DNA from: Steromphala cineraria
Taxonomy: Eukaryota; Mollusca; Gastropoda; Trochida; Trochidae
Assembly (NCBI GenBank): GCA_916613615.1
Contig: OU744732.1
Location: 32,697,950 to 32,761,949, forward strand
Reading direction: 5' to 3'
Length of the DNA: 64,000 bases
Part shown: positions 24,911 to 36,285 of the stretch, in pieces
How positions within the stretch are numbered: the stretch's first letter is position 1
Layout of the letters: each line of letters opens with the position of its first letter
Notes under the pieces: model-generated
Seen by the model: the letters and a program-made list of their open reading frames with translations, nothing else
The model's database searches: none
Told to the model about the DNA's origin: nothing
Made by a program: the position numbers and the translations under genes

Positions 24911-27900
24911 GATTTGAAAGCTCAAATGGAAAAAAAAACTCAAGATTCATTTTGAATGTGAATGTTGAAAAAAAATCAACATTCAGATTCGAATGTGAAT
25001 GTGAAATTTAATTTCAGATTCAGATTCGCGAATGTAGAGTCTATAAGATATGATTTGAAAGCCCAAATTGAAAAAAATCAAGATTCATTTTGAATGTGAA
25101 TGTTGAAAAAAAAATCAACATTCAGATTCGAATGTGAATGTGAAATTTAATTTCAGATTCAGATTCGCGAATGTCGAGTCTATAAGATATGATTTGAAAG
25201 CCCAAATTGAAAAAACTCAAGATTCATTTTGAATGTGAATGTTGAAAAAAAATCAACATTCAGATTCGAATGTGAATGTGAAATTTAATTTCAGATTCAG
25301 ATTCGCGAATGTAGAGTCTATAAGATATGATTTGAAAGCCCAAATTGAAAAAACTCAAGATTCATTTTGAATGTGAATGTTGAAAAAAAATCAACATTCA
25401 GATTCGAATGTGAATGTGAAATTTAATTTCAGATTCAGATTCGCGAATGTCGAGTCTATAAGATATGATTTGAAAGCCCAAATTGAAAAAACTCAAGATT
25501 CATTTTGAATGTGAATGTTGAAAAAAAATCAACATTCAGATTCGAATGTGAATGTGAAATTTAATTTCAGATTCAGATTCGCGAATGTCGAGTCTATAAG
25601 ATATGATTTGAAAGACCAAATTGAAAAAACTCAAGATTCATTTTGAATGTGAATGTTGAAAAAAAATCAACATTCAGATTCGAATGTGAATGTGAAATTT
25701 AATTTCAGATTCAGATTCGCGAGTGTCGAGTCGATATGATTTGAAAGCCCAAATTGAAAAAACTCAAGATTCATTTTGAATGTGAATGTTGAAAAAAAAT
25801 CAACATTCAGATTCGAATGTGAATGTGAAATTTAATTTCAGATTCAGATTCGCGAATGTCGAGTCTATAAGATATGATTTGAAAGCCCAAATGAAAAAAC
25901 TCAAGATTCATTTTGAATGTGAATGTTGAAAAAAAAATCAACATTCAGATTCGAATGTGAATGTGAAATTTAATTTCAGATTCAGATTCCCGAATGTCGA
26001 GTCTATAAGATATGATTTGAAAGCCCAAATTGAAAAAACTCAAGATTCATTTTGAATGTGAATGTTGAAAAAAAATCAACATTCAGATTCGAATGTGAAT
26101 GTGAAATTTAATTTCAGATTCCGATTCGCGAATGTCGAGTCGATATGATTTGAAAGCCCAAATTGAAAAAACTCAAGATTCATTTTGAATGTGAATGTTG
26201 AAAAAAAATCAACATTCAGATTCGAATGTGAATGTGAAATTTAATTTCAGATTCAGATTCCCGAATGTCGAGTCTATAAGATATGATTTGAAAGCCCAAA
26301 TTGAAAAAACTCAAGATTCATTTTGAATGTGAATGTTGAAAAAAAATCAACATTCAGATTCGAATGTGAATGTGAAATTTAATTTCAGATTCAGATTCGC
26401 GAATGTCGAGTCGGTATGATTTGAAAGCCCAAATTGAAAAAACTCAAGATTCATTTTGAATGTGAATGTTGAAAAAAAATCAACATTCAGATTCGAATGT
26501 GAATGTGAAATTTAATTTCAGATTCAGATTAGCGAATGTCGAGTCTATAAGATATGATTTGAAAGCCCAAATTGAAAAAACTCAAGATTCATTTTGAATG
26601 TGAATGTTGAAAAAAAATCAACATTCAGATTCGAATGTGAATGTGAAATTTAATTTCAGATTCCGATTCGCGAATGTCGAGTCTATAAGATATGATTTGA
26701 AAGCCCAAATTGAAAAAACTCAAGATTCATTTTGAATGTGAATGTTGAAAAAAAATCAACATTCAGATTCGAATGTGAATGTGAAATTTAATTTCAGATT
26801 CCGATTCGCGAATGTCGAGTCGATATGATTTGAAAGCCCAAATTGAAAAAACTCAAGATTCATTTTGAATGTGAATGTTGAAAAAAAATCAACATTCAGA
26901 TTCGAATGTGAATGTGAAATTTAATTTCAGATTCAGATTCCCGAATGTCGAGTCTATAAGATATGATTTGAAAGCCCAAATTGAAAAAACTCAAGATTCA
27001 TTTTGAATGTGAATGTTGAAAAAAAATCAACATTCAGATTCGAATGTGAATGTGAAATTTAATTTCAGATTCAGATTCGCGAATGTCGAGTCGGTATGAT
27101 TTGAAAGCCCAAATTGAAAAAACTCAAGATTCATTTTGAATGTGAATGTTGAAAAAAAATCAACATTCAGATTCGAATGTGAATGTGAAATTTAATTTCA
27201 GATTCAGATTCGCGAATGTCGAGTCTATAAGATATGATTTGAAAGCCCAAATTGAAAAAACTCAAGATTCATTTTGAATGTGAATGTTGAAAAAAAATCA
27301 ACATTCAGATTCGAATGTGAATGTGAAATTTAATTTCAGATTCAGATTCGCGAGTGTCGAGTCGATATGATTTGAAAGCCCAAATTGAAAAAACTCAAGA
27401 TTCATTTTGAATGTGAATGTTGAAAAAAAATCAACATTCAGATTCGAATGTGAATGTGAAATTTAATTTCAGATTCAGATTCGCGAATGTGTTGTCTATA
27501 AGATATGATTTGAAAGCCCAAATTGAAAAAACTCAAGATTCATTTTGAATGTGAATGTTGAAAAAAAATCAACATTCAGATTCGAATGTGAATGTGAAAT
27601 TTAATTTCAGATTCAGATTCGCGAATGTCGAGTCTATAAGATATGATTTGAAAGACCAAATTGAAAAAACTCAAGATTCATTTTGAATGTGAATGTTGAA
27701 AAAAAATCAACATTCAGATTCGAATGTGAATGTGAAATTTAATTTCAGATTCAGATTCGCGAGTGTCGAGTCGATATGATTTGAAAGCCCAAATTGAAAA
27801 AACTCAAGATTCATTTTGAATGTGAATGTTGAAAAAAAATCAACATTCAGATTCGAATGTGAATGTGAAATTTAATTTCAGATTCAGATTCGCGAATGTC

Positions 27901-30228
27901 GAGTCTATAAGATATGATTTGAAAGCCCAAATGAAAAAACTCAAGATTCATTTTGAATGTGAATGTTGAAAAAAAAATCAACATTCAGATTCGAATGTGA
28001 ATGTGAAATTTAATTTCAGATTCAGATTCCCGAATGTCGAGTCTATAAGATATGATTTGAAAGCCCAAATTGAAAAAACTCAAGATTCATTTTGAATGTG
28101 AATGTTGAAAAAAAATCAACATTCAGATTCGAATGTGAATGTGAAATTTAATTTCAGATTCCGATTCGCGAATGTCGAGTCGATATGATTTGAAAGCCCA
28201 AATTGAAAAAACTCAAGATTCATTTTGAATGTGAATGTTGAAAAAAAATCAACATTCAGATTCGAATGTGAATGTGAAATTTAATTTCAGATTCAGATTC
28301 GCGAATGTCGAGTCGGTATGATTTGAAAGCCCAAATTGAAAAAACTCAAGATTCATTTTGAATGTGAATGTTGAAAAAAAATCAACATTCAGATTCGAAT
28401 GTGAATGTGAAATTTAATTTCAGATTCAGATTCGCGAATGTCGAGTCTATAAGATATGATTTGAAAGCCCAAATTGAAAAAACTCAAGATTCATTTTGAA
28501 TGTGAATGTTGAAAAAAAATCAACATTCAGATTCGAATGTGAATGTGAAATTTAATTTCAGATTCAGATTCGCGAGTGTCGAGTCGATATGATTTGAAAG
28601 CCCAAATTGAAAAAACTCAAGATTCATTTTGAATGTGAATGTTGAAAAAAAATCAACATTCAGATTCGAATGTGAATGTGAAATTTAATTTCAGATTCAG
28701 ATTCGCGAATGTCGAGTCTATAAGATATGATTTGAAAGCCCAAATTGAAAAAACTCAAGATTCATTTTGAATGTGAATGTTGAAAAAAAAATCAACATTC
28801 AGATTCGAATGTGAATGTGAAATTTAATTTCAGATTCCGATTCCCGAATGTCGAGTCTATAAGATATGATTTGAAAGCCCAAATTGAAAAAACTCAAGAT
28901 TCATTTTGAATGTGAATGTTGAAAAAAAATCAACATTCAGATTCGAATGTGAATGTGAAATTTAATTTCAGATTCCGATTCGCGAATGTCGAGTCGATAT
29001 GATTTGAAAGCCCAAATTGAAAAAACTCAAGATTCATTTTGAATGTGAATGTTGAAAAAAAATCAACATTCAGATTCGAATGTGAATGTGAAATTTAATT
29101 TCAGATTCAGATTCGCGAATGTCGAGTCTATAAGATATGATTTGAAAGCCCAAATTGAAAAAACTCAAGATTCATTTTGAATGTGAATGTTGAAAAAAAA
29201 TCAACATTCAGATTCGAATGTGAATGTGAAATTTAATTTCAGATTCAGATTCCCGAATGTCGAGTCTATAAGATATGATTTGAAAGCCCAAATTGAAAAA
29301 ACTCAAGATTCATTTTGAATGTGAATGTTGAAAAAAATCAACATTCAGATTCGAATGTGAATGTGAAATTTAATTTCAGATTCAGATTCGCGAATGTCGA
29401 GTCGATATGATTTGAAAGCCCAAATTGAAAAAACTCAAGATTCATTTTGAATGTGAATGTTGAAAAAAAATCAACATTCAGATTCGAATGTGAATGTGAA
29501 ATTTAATTTCAGATTCAGATTCGCGAATGTCGAGTCTATAAGATATGATTTGAAAGCCCAAATTGAAAAAACTCAAGATTCATTTTGAATGTGAATGTTG
29601 AAAAAAAATCAACATTCAGATTCGAATGTGAATGTGAAATTTAATTTCAGATTCAGATTCGCGAATGTCGAGTCTATAAGATATGATTTGAAAGACCAAA
29701 TTGAAAAAACTCAAGATTCATTTTGAATGTGAATGTTGAAAAAAAATCAACATTCAGATTCGAATGTGAATGTGAAATTTAATTTCAGATTCAGATTCGC
29801 GAATGTCGAGTCTAAAAGACATGATTTGAAAGACCAAATTGAAAAAACTCAAGATTCATTTTGAATGTGAATGTTGAAAAAAAATCAACATTCAGATTCG
29901 AATGTGAATGTGAAATTTAATTTCAGATTCAGATTCGCGAATGTCGAGTCTATAAGACATGATTTGAAAGACCAAATTGAAAAAACTCAAGATTCATTTT
30001 GAATGTGAATGTTGAAAAAAAATCAACATTCAGATTCGAATGTGAATGTGAAATTTAATTTCAGATTCAGATTCGCGAATGTCGAGTCTATAAGATATGA
30101 TTTGAAAGACCAAATTGAAAAAACTCAAGATTCATTTTGAATGTGAATGTTGAAAAAAAATCAACATTCAGATTCGAATGTGAATGTGAAATTTAATTTC
30201 AGATTCAGATTCGCGAATATTGATTTTT
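24911..30228. repeat. 138-bp satellite array, right arm (about 39 copies)
   Basis: The same monomer as in the left arm, on the opposite strand, over 5.3 kb. Variants include a short form reading GTCGAGTCGATATG or GTCGGTATG instead of GTCTATAAGATATG, and single-base forms (CCCGAATG, GAGTGTCG). These variants recur in order, giving higher-order repeats: lines 680 bp apart (about five monomers) and 2040 bp apart (about fifteen) match. The stretch from about 25453 to 26261 is identical to about 27493-28301. No protein coding. Confidence 0.9.
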
Positions 30229-30312
30229 GTACCTGAAGTTAGCACCATATTCAATATTCAACATTCGAATGTGAATGTTGAATCTTGAATCTTGTGCTAA
30301 CTTCTGGTTGCT
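30229..30312. repeat. Terminal hairpin of foldback arm, right
   Basis: Inverted counterpart of 18771-18860, with GAAGTTAGCAC and GTGCTAACTTC facing each other. It ends at GGTTGCT directly before the 9-bp duplication. Confidence 0.65.
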
Positions 30313-30321
30313 ACTGTGTTG
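30313..30321. repeat. 9-bp target duplication, right copy (ACTGTGTTG)
   Basis: Matches 18762-18770 exactly. Confidence 0.8.
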
Positions 30322-30885
30322 GGGCTATGGGGTCACCAATTTTAAAATTAAAGTATTTTGGCAATGAATGTGATTTCAGTTTGAGTAAGAAGGCTACCAA
30401 ATCCCCAAGCCAATTTCGGCGCCAAAGGGCCACTAAAGCTATAAACACCAATCCTCACTAGTCAATGAGTCCGTACACAAAGTTCCAGCTTTCTAGGCCT
30501 TATGCTTCTGGAGAAATATATGAAAATGGCTTTTAATGTTGTGATCCCCATTGCCCTTATAAAGAACCAAGGGGCACCAACGCTAAATCTATAATCCTCA
30601 CTAGCCAAGAAATCTGTACACACAGTTTCAGCTTTCCAGGCCTAATGCTTCTGGAGAGGAAAATTAAAGTAGGTGTTAAGGGCGTGTGTTATTATGGGCC
30701 ACAGGACCATAAAAGCTAAAAAAAATCCATTTCTGGTCAAGGAATCTGTACAACAAGTCTCCGCTTTCTAGGCCTTATGCTTCTTGGGAAGAAGTCGAAC
30801 ATGCACAAAGTTTACGCCGAGACGGACGGATGCCGGACACCATGCCATGCCATAAGCCCCTCGACCCTTACAGGCCTGATGAGCT
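30322..30885. mobile_element. Pearl-like element, right part
   Basis: Continuation of 18690-18770. It has about three degenerate units of roughly 130 bp (each with a 'GCTTTCTAGGCCTTATGCTT'-like segment), then GGACGGATGCCGGACACC and CATGCCATGCCATAAGCC, ending CCTGATGAGCT at 30875-30885. The terminal part is the complement of the left end of the 33.8-kb element, so the two belong to one family. Pearl elements, described from bivalves, have this microsatellite-plus-tandem-repeat build and are non-coding. Confidence 0.7.
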
Positions 30886-31300
30886 GAAAATGTATAAGGT
30901 GACAAATATATAAATAGCAGTTGATACCATATATTTTATAACTTACAACACTTATTTCTATCAAATGACAATTATGAAGTAAAGAATATATTCATTATAT
31001 GAAAATATAGTAAACACTTAAAAACCTACCATATCAAATATCAAGTGATGTTGAAAATGGCTCATTTTTACAATGGAAAAGAGAATAGAAGTATTACCTT
31101 TGGTAGATATGACTTTTATAATTTGGATTGTTATTATGAAAAGGGTAAGACACCTTTGCAATACACAAGTTCTTTAAAAATGCCATTAAACAGGTCTTGA
31201 TTTGTTATTTGCTCAATAACATCGTCAACCGTCCTCAGACACGACCATTTTGGTCCTTAAGCTATCAATGTGTCATCAAGAGTACTGACTACTGAGTCAT
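30886..31300. other. AT-rich sequence, nothing recognised
   Basis: No gene or element boundary seen. Confidence 0.5.
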
Positions 31301-31462
31301 TATTATTCTGATGACATCATGTTAATTTATTAGCACAAGATAATATTACACGACGTGTAGTAACATTAAATATTTATTAACAGTGATATATATATATAAC
31401 GTATAAAATTAACTTGAGCAAATGATTTCTCCATAGCTGTTTTAATTATATCATTAACTAAA
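31301..31462. repeat. Direct repeat, copy 1 of 2
   Basis: About 155 bp matching 36275-36428 in the same orientation: 'TTACACGACGTGTAGTAACA' against 'TTACACAACGTGTAGTAACA', and 'CATAGCTGTTTTAATT' and 'ATTAACTAAATAC' in both. Homology stops at ATTAACTAAATAC, exactly where the LINE 5' end begins at copy 2. Confidence 0.7.
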
Positions 31463-32880
31463 TACTTCTTAAGGACGTTGCCAAACTTTCATTGTGCAAC
31501 AAAATAAGATTATTTACTAAAATATCTGTGTTCAATAGTTGACCTTTTAGAAATGAATAGACCGATTTGATCAATATAAGCTCGTTTTGTTACTTCTATT
31601 TGCTACATTTAAAATTGGTGCCAACACAAATCTACTGCGGGCAATACAAAGTTTATACATTGCATACTTCTGATAAAAACTCTATGCTATTTCTCATGTG
31701 CTCTATCATATAAGGGTTTTGACATAATTCTATTGACATCCTGCCAGTAAGGGACATTCGAAAGATCAACTCAATTTTATGACAGCATCAGGAAAATTTC
31801 TCGTGTCCAAGATACTTTATGCTGCGCCTGGTCGCATGATATCAATGCTTATAATGGATTTGGCAAATACAATAGAGAAACTAGCTAATTCATACAAGAA
31901 ATTGATATTTTCACAGTAATACAAGTTGCAACCTATCACCATAATATAATGGTAAGCATTTCACTATTTCACGTTAATATTGCTAAATGGATTAAGAAAC
32001 GAGATCAAAACATGCTGTTTCACTGTTATATGCAGAATATACATGTACATCATGAAACATAAAATCTAACATTCAAACTTTCAAATTCAATGCAGCTTAG
32101 CTTCAAATCAACTCATATATTCATTAAAAAAAGACACATGGGTATACTATTTTGAAGCAGGCGTCCTCATTTTGATTTAAGATATGATTGTGAAAAGTGA
32201 AAAAAGAATGATGAAAAGTGCATGGTTAACTACACCTTAAGACCTGATTTAATGTAATCACGACATGATCATATTTGGCGATGATTTCATTTACGTGTAC
32301 GTTACTAAATAATTTATATATATTATGTATAATATCCTAAGAATCATGTCCAGTGTCAAATGCTTTATAACGATGTTAGCATCTACTCTGAAAAAGTCCT
32401 GCAATAAAGAAGTTCACAAATTCATAGACATCTTCCAACCTCATCTCACAACTTCTAAATTCCTCTTCACGAAATTCTGAAAACTATACCAGCTATAGAA
32501 CGTATATGTTACCGGAAGACACATCCAGATGGACAGGCCAAGAGACTGGGGCAAGACCAAATGTTAAACGTTTGTAAAAATATTTACTCTCGGATTTTTT
32601 TAATTTTCGCTGTTTTTATCCGTTTCCTTCATGATCTGAATTTGTATTAACACCATCAACCGTTTTAATAACTGAACATTGTTGAACGCATGTTAAACAA
32701 AATAGATTACCCTCTCAAACTTGTTCACAAGGTATGTGTTAATTTGGGAAAGTTGTAGCCTAATGACATGTTAATATTATTATAGTTTTGAGTCCGGGGA
32801 TGACCATAATTTCATTTTTATGTAAATATAGCACATACAAATGGATATAATAAATGATATCTTCATGAATGTAAGAATAA
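31463..32880. other. AT-rich sequence, nothing recognised
   Basis: No supported gene. Short (TA)n tracts occur near 32310 and 32888-32910, the latter at the 3' border of the Penelope-like element. Confidence 0.5.
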
Positions 32881-32910
32881 TTTAAAGATATATATATATA
32901 AATATATATA

Positions 32911-33290
32911 AGAAAGAGTAAACATCAGATGGTTCGGACTGGAGCAATCTTCTTTAATACGATGAATTCATTTCGACCATTATGTGGGTCTTGTCAAGTA
33001 TGATTACAAATGGAAGGTAACATATACTTATACAGGAACAAAATAATAAATCAATTCATATAATCAACACATAGTTGTGTGCTCAGATTGACAGTTAAGA
33101 AATCAGTCATGTGTTGTCAATCACGTAATGATTGCCCCAAGCACTAATTGCCGGATGCAGTTTGAATACAATAGAGTCAGTCAGCAATGACGAATCCGTG
33201 TTGTCTTATCAATCACTTGATGGTCAGAGAGGTGTAATTAAACAAGCATGCTAATATATCACAATGGTAATCACTTCCTCATGTGAGCTA
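32911..33290 (-). mobile_element. 3' non-coding end of Penelope-like element 2
   Basis: Follows the endonuclease stop codon on the minus strand and ends at a (TA)n tract. It contains the hammerhead-like fold at 32944-33007. Confidence 0.65.
32944..33007 (-). ncRNA. Hammerhead-ribozyme-like fold in PLE terminus
   Basis: On the minus strand: stem I GUAAUC (33007-33002) with GAUUGC (32949-32944) and AUAC with GUAU. Then a core UUGACAA, stem II GACC/GGUC with an 8-base loop, the conserved GAAA (32974-32971), a tiny stem III UGA/UCA, and AUC where cleavage would fall. Short stem III is usual in hammerheads of Penelope-like elements. Against the consensus core CUGANGA, positions C3 and G8 are U and A, so activity is doubtful. 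Confidence 0.6.
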
Positions 33291-33295
33291 ACTGT

Positions 33296-33816
33296 TCATG
33301 TCCCACTGTTTAGTGTTGGAGAATATTTTTTTATAAAAAATGTTTCTTTTGTTTCAAGATTCATAGTTTTATTTTCTGATTTTGCATAAACCTTGTAGAA
33401 AGGGAAAATATTAAAGTTACCATTGCTACATTGTGCTATGTGTTTGCTTATCTTGAGGTGGCGGAGATTAGGGTCATTAATTTGTTGTTTGTGTACCCGT
33501 ACTCGCGCTTGTAAATTACTTGTTTGTCCTATGTAGGTAAGATTGCATGTAGGGCAACGAATTGCATATATTACATCCTTAGATTTGCAATTCATTGTGT
33601 GTTTAACTCGGAAATCTTCTCCCGTTTCAAATTTAAAAACTTGACCTTCAATGATTACAGAACAAGTGCCGCACCTCTTGTCATGGCATTTTGTTACTTC
33701 AGCTTCAGTGTTGTTAGTGCTGAATTTTGCTCTAGTTAAAACCTTTTTAAGGTTATTTGGCTGCCGCTTGCTTTTGATGATAAGGGTTTTTTCAAGCATT
33801 GCTTTCAGCTTTTTAT
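33296..33816 (-). pseudogene. Penelope-type GIY-YIG endonuclease (3' half of split ORF)
   Basis: 167 open residues on the minus strand. First comes a linker (IIKSKRQPNNLKKVLTRAKF), then a CCHH-type zinc-binding stretch (KCHDKRCGTC). The GIY-YIG domain follows (VIYAIRCPTC, LTYIGQTSNLQARVRVHKQQ) and the family's typical end (ETFFIKKYSPTLNS). The enzyme would nick target DNA for reverse transcription. The upstream RT part lies at 35692-36285, separated by a 1.9-kb pearl-like insertion. The endonuclease portion itself has no internal stop. Confidence 0.85.
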
Positions 33817-35691
33817 TAGCTCATCAGGTCTGAAAGACCCGATGGGCTTATGGCATGGCATGGCGTCCGGCGTCCGTCCATCCGTCCGTCCATCCGTCCA
33901 TCCGTAAACTTTTCACATTTTCGACTTCTTCTCCAGAACCAATGACTCTAGAGAGCTCAAATTTGATGTGGAGACTCCTTGGCCAATGGGGATTCTAAAT
34001 TGTAGATTTCATGACCTCATGAGCCCAATTGGGGTCACAGGGGTCAAAACCTTCAAAACCTATTTTCATCTTCTTCTCCAGTTCCAAAAGGTCTAGAGAG
34101 CTAAAAAGTTGTGTGTAGACTCCTTGGCCAATGGGGATTCTAAATTGTAGATTTCATGACCTCATGACCCAAATTGGGGTCACAGGGGTCAAAACCTTAA
34201 AAACCTATTTTCATCTTCTTCTCCAGTTCCAAAAGGTCTAGAGAGCTAAAAAGTTGTGTGTAGACTCCTTGGCCAATGGGGATTCTAAATTGTAGATTTC
34301 ATGACTTCATGACCCCAAATGGGGTCACAGGGGTCAAAACCTTAAAAACCTATTTTCATCTTCTTCTCCAGTTCCAAAAGGTCTAGAGAGCTGGAAAGTT
34401 GTGTGTAGAGTCCTTGGCCAATGGGGATTCTAAATTGTAGATTTCATGACCTCATGACCCCGATTGGGGTCACAGGGGTCAAAACCTTAAAAACCTATTT
34501 TCATCTTCTTCTCCAGTTCCAAAAGGTCTAGAGAGCTGAAAAGTTGTGTGTAGACTCCTTGGCCAATGGGGATTCTAAATTGTAGATTTCATGACCTCAT
34601 GACCCCAATTGGGGTCACAGGGGTCAAAACCTTAAAAACCTATTTTCATCTTCTTCTCCAGTTCCAAAAGGTCTAGAGAGCTAAAAAGTTGTGTGTAGAC
34701 TCCTTGGCCAATGGGGATTCTAAATTGTAGATTTCATGACCTCATGACCCCGATTGGGGTCACAGGGGTCAAAACCTTAAAAACCTATTTTCATCTTCTT
34801 CTCCAGTTCCAAAAGGTCTAGAGAGCTGAAAAGTTGTGTGTAGACTCCTTGGCCAATGGGGATTCTAAATTGTAGATTTCATGACCTCATGACCCCAATT
34901 GGGGTCACAGGGGTCAAAACCTTAAAAACCTATTTTAATCTTTTTCTCCAGTTCCATAAGGTCTAGAGAGCTAAAAAGTTGTGTGTAGACTCCTTGGCCA
35001 ATGGGAATTCTAAATTGTAGATTTCATGACCTCATGACCCCAATTGGGGTCACAGGGGTCAAAACCTTAAAAACCTATTTTCATCTTCTTCTCCAGATCC
35101 AAAAGGTCGAGAGAGCTAAAAAGTTGTATGTAGACTCCTTGGCCAATGAGGATTCTAAATTTTAGGTTTGGTTACCCCTTGACCCCAATTGGGGTCACAG
35201 GGGTCAACACCTTAAAAACCTATTTTACTCCGTCTTCTCCAGTTCCAAAAGTTTGATTGAGCTAAAAAGTTGTGTACAGACTCCTTGGCCAATGAGGATT
35301 CTAAATTTTAGGTTTGGTTACCCCTTGACCCCAATTGGGGTCAAAGGGGTCAAAGCCTTAAAAACATATTTTACTCCTTCTTCTCCAGTTTCAAAAGGTC
35401 TAGAGAGCTGAAAAGTTGTGTGTAGACTCCTGGGCCAATGGGAATTCTAAATTTTAGGTTTGGTGACCCCATGACCCCAAATGGGGTCACAGGGGTCACA
35501 ACCTTCAAAACCTATTTTCATCTTCTCCTCCAGTTCCAAATGATCTAGAGAGCTAAAAAGTTGTGTGTAGACTTCTTGGCCAATGGGGATTCAAACTTGT
35601 AGATTTTGTGACCCAATGACCCTAAATGGGGTCACAGGGGTCAAAACCTTTTTCCATCAAAAGTCTGATGAGCTACGGAGCCCATGGCTCT
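33817..35691. mobile_element. Pearl-like element with 145-bp tandem repeats
   Basis: The left end AGCTCATCAGG is followed by ATGGCATGGCATGGCGTCC-like sequence and a (GTCC/ATCC)n microsatellite at about 33876-33905. About twelve units then follow. The marker GGCCAATG recurs every 145 bp (33981, 34126, 34271, 34416 and on), and later units are more diverged. The right end has CTGATGAGCTA (inverse of the left end), then the hairpin GAGCCCATGGCTC. This asymmetric end structure recalls Helitron-related pearl elements of bivalves; that class assignment is inference. It interrupts a Penelope ORF. Confidence 0.75.
33930..35660. repeat. 145-bp tandem repeat array (about 12 copies)
   Basis: Each unit contains TTCTTCTCCAGTTCCAAAAG, 'GTCTAGAGAGCT', 'ACTCCTTGGCCAATGGGGAT' and 'TTGGGGTCACAGGGGTCAAA'. 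Central units are almost identical and the outer ones diverged, a gradient typical of arrays homogenised by unequal exchange. Confidence 0.9.
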
Positions 35692-36285
35692 ATTTTCTTG
35701 GTTTAGAAGGTTTAAGTTATCCTTAATTAGAGGGAACATATTGGGATATTTGGATTATGGGTACTGACAAATGTTATTGCACGTTTTGGTACCACCTTTT
35801 CTTTTGATTTTCTCAATTCTATAATGGTGTGGTTGGTTGCTTTTTCAATACCCTTGTCTATCATGTTTGAAGGGAAAGCCCGTTTTAACAGGGAGTCTTT
35901 AAGTTCTTCCAACCTTTTTTGTCGTAACTCACCATCCTTTATTATGGTACATATGCACCGTGCTAGGCAATAGGGGAGATTTGTTTTTACATGTTTTTCA
36001 TGAGCACTCTTGAAATGAAGATAAAGTTGTGTGTCTGTAGGTTTATGATAAATGTCAGTAAAGAGTTTTGTGCCTTCCTTTTTGATAAGGATATCTAAAA
36101 ATGGAAGTTCCTTGTGATTTGTTTCAATTGTAAATTTGATATTTGGATGCATATTCTGCAATAGATTAAAAATATCCAAAATATCTCCCTTAGATGTTTG
36201 CCATAAAAGAAAACAATCATCCAGGTATCGTTTTCTTTTATGGCATCATGAGTAAAAAATTTGACAACATTCTTATTAATTTTGA
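35692..36285 (-). pseudogene. Penelope-type reverse transcriptase (5' part of split ORF)
   Basis: Minus-strand frames carry the RT catalytic motif RYLDDCFLLW (about 36240-36205), then IKFTIETNHKELPFLDILI, 'DIYHKPTDTQLYLHF' and a STHNPN segment near the 3' side. These align in order with Penelope-like element 1 (RRYLDDCFILW, YYKPTDTKQYLDFSS, STHNPLNP). There is a frameshift near 35745, after which the frame reads MFPLIKDNLNLLNQEN up to the pearl-like insertion. The element is truncated at its 5' side near 36285, so the fingers and motif A blocks are absent. Confidence 0.8.

Larger units (their letters stand above)
18771..30312. mobile_element. 11.5-kb foldback element with satellite arms
   Basis: Two huge inverted arms (18771 to about 21312, and about 23690 to 30312) flanked by a perfect 9-bp duplication. 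Ends are AGCAACCAGAAGTTAGCAC and its complement. From outside in, each arm has a terminal hairpin of about 90 bp, an array of 138-bp repeats, and about 1.2 kb of unique sequence. The arms meet at an (AT)n tract now occupied by a Penelope-like element. The layout matches foldback (FB-type) transposons: long, repeat-built terminal inverted repeats and a 9-bp TSD, the latter also typical of Mutator-like transposition. No transposase was recognised, so this copy is probably non-autonomous. Confidence 0.8.

Noticed and set aside
24911..30228. Regular repeats resembling a CRISPR array
   Set aside because: Repeats are head-to-tail 138-bp monomers without unique spacers, in an inverted transposon arm of a eukaryotic sequence with no cas genes.
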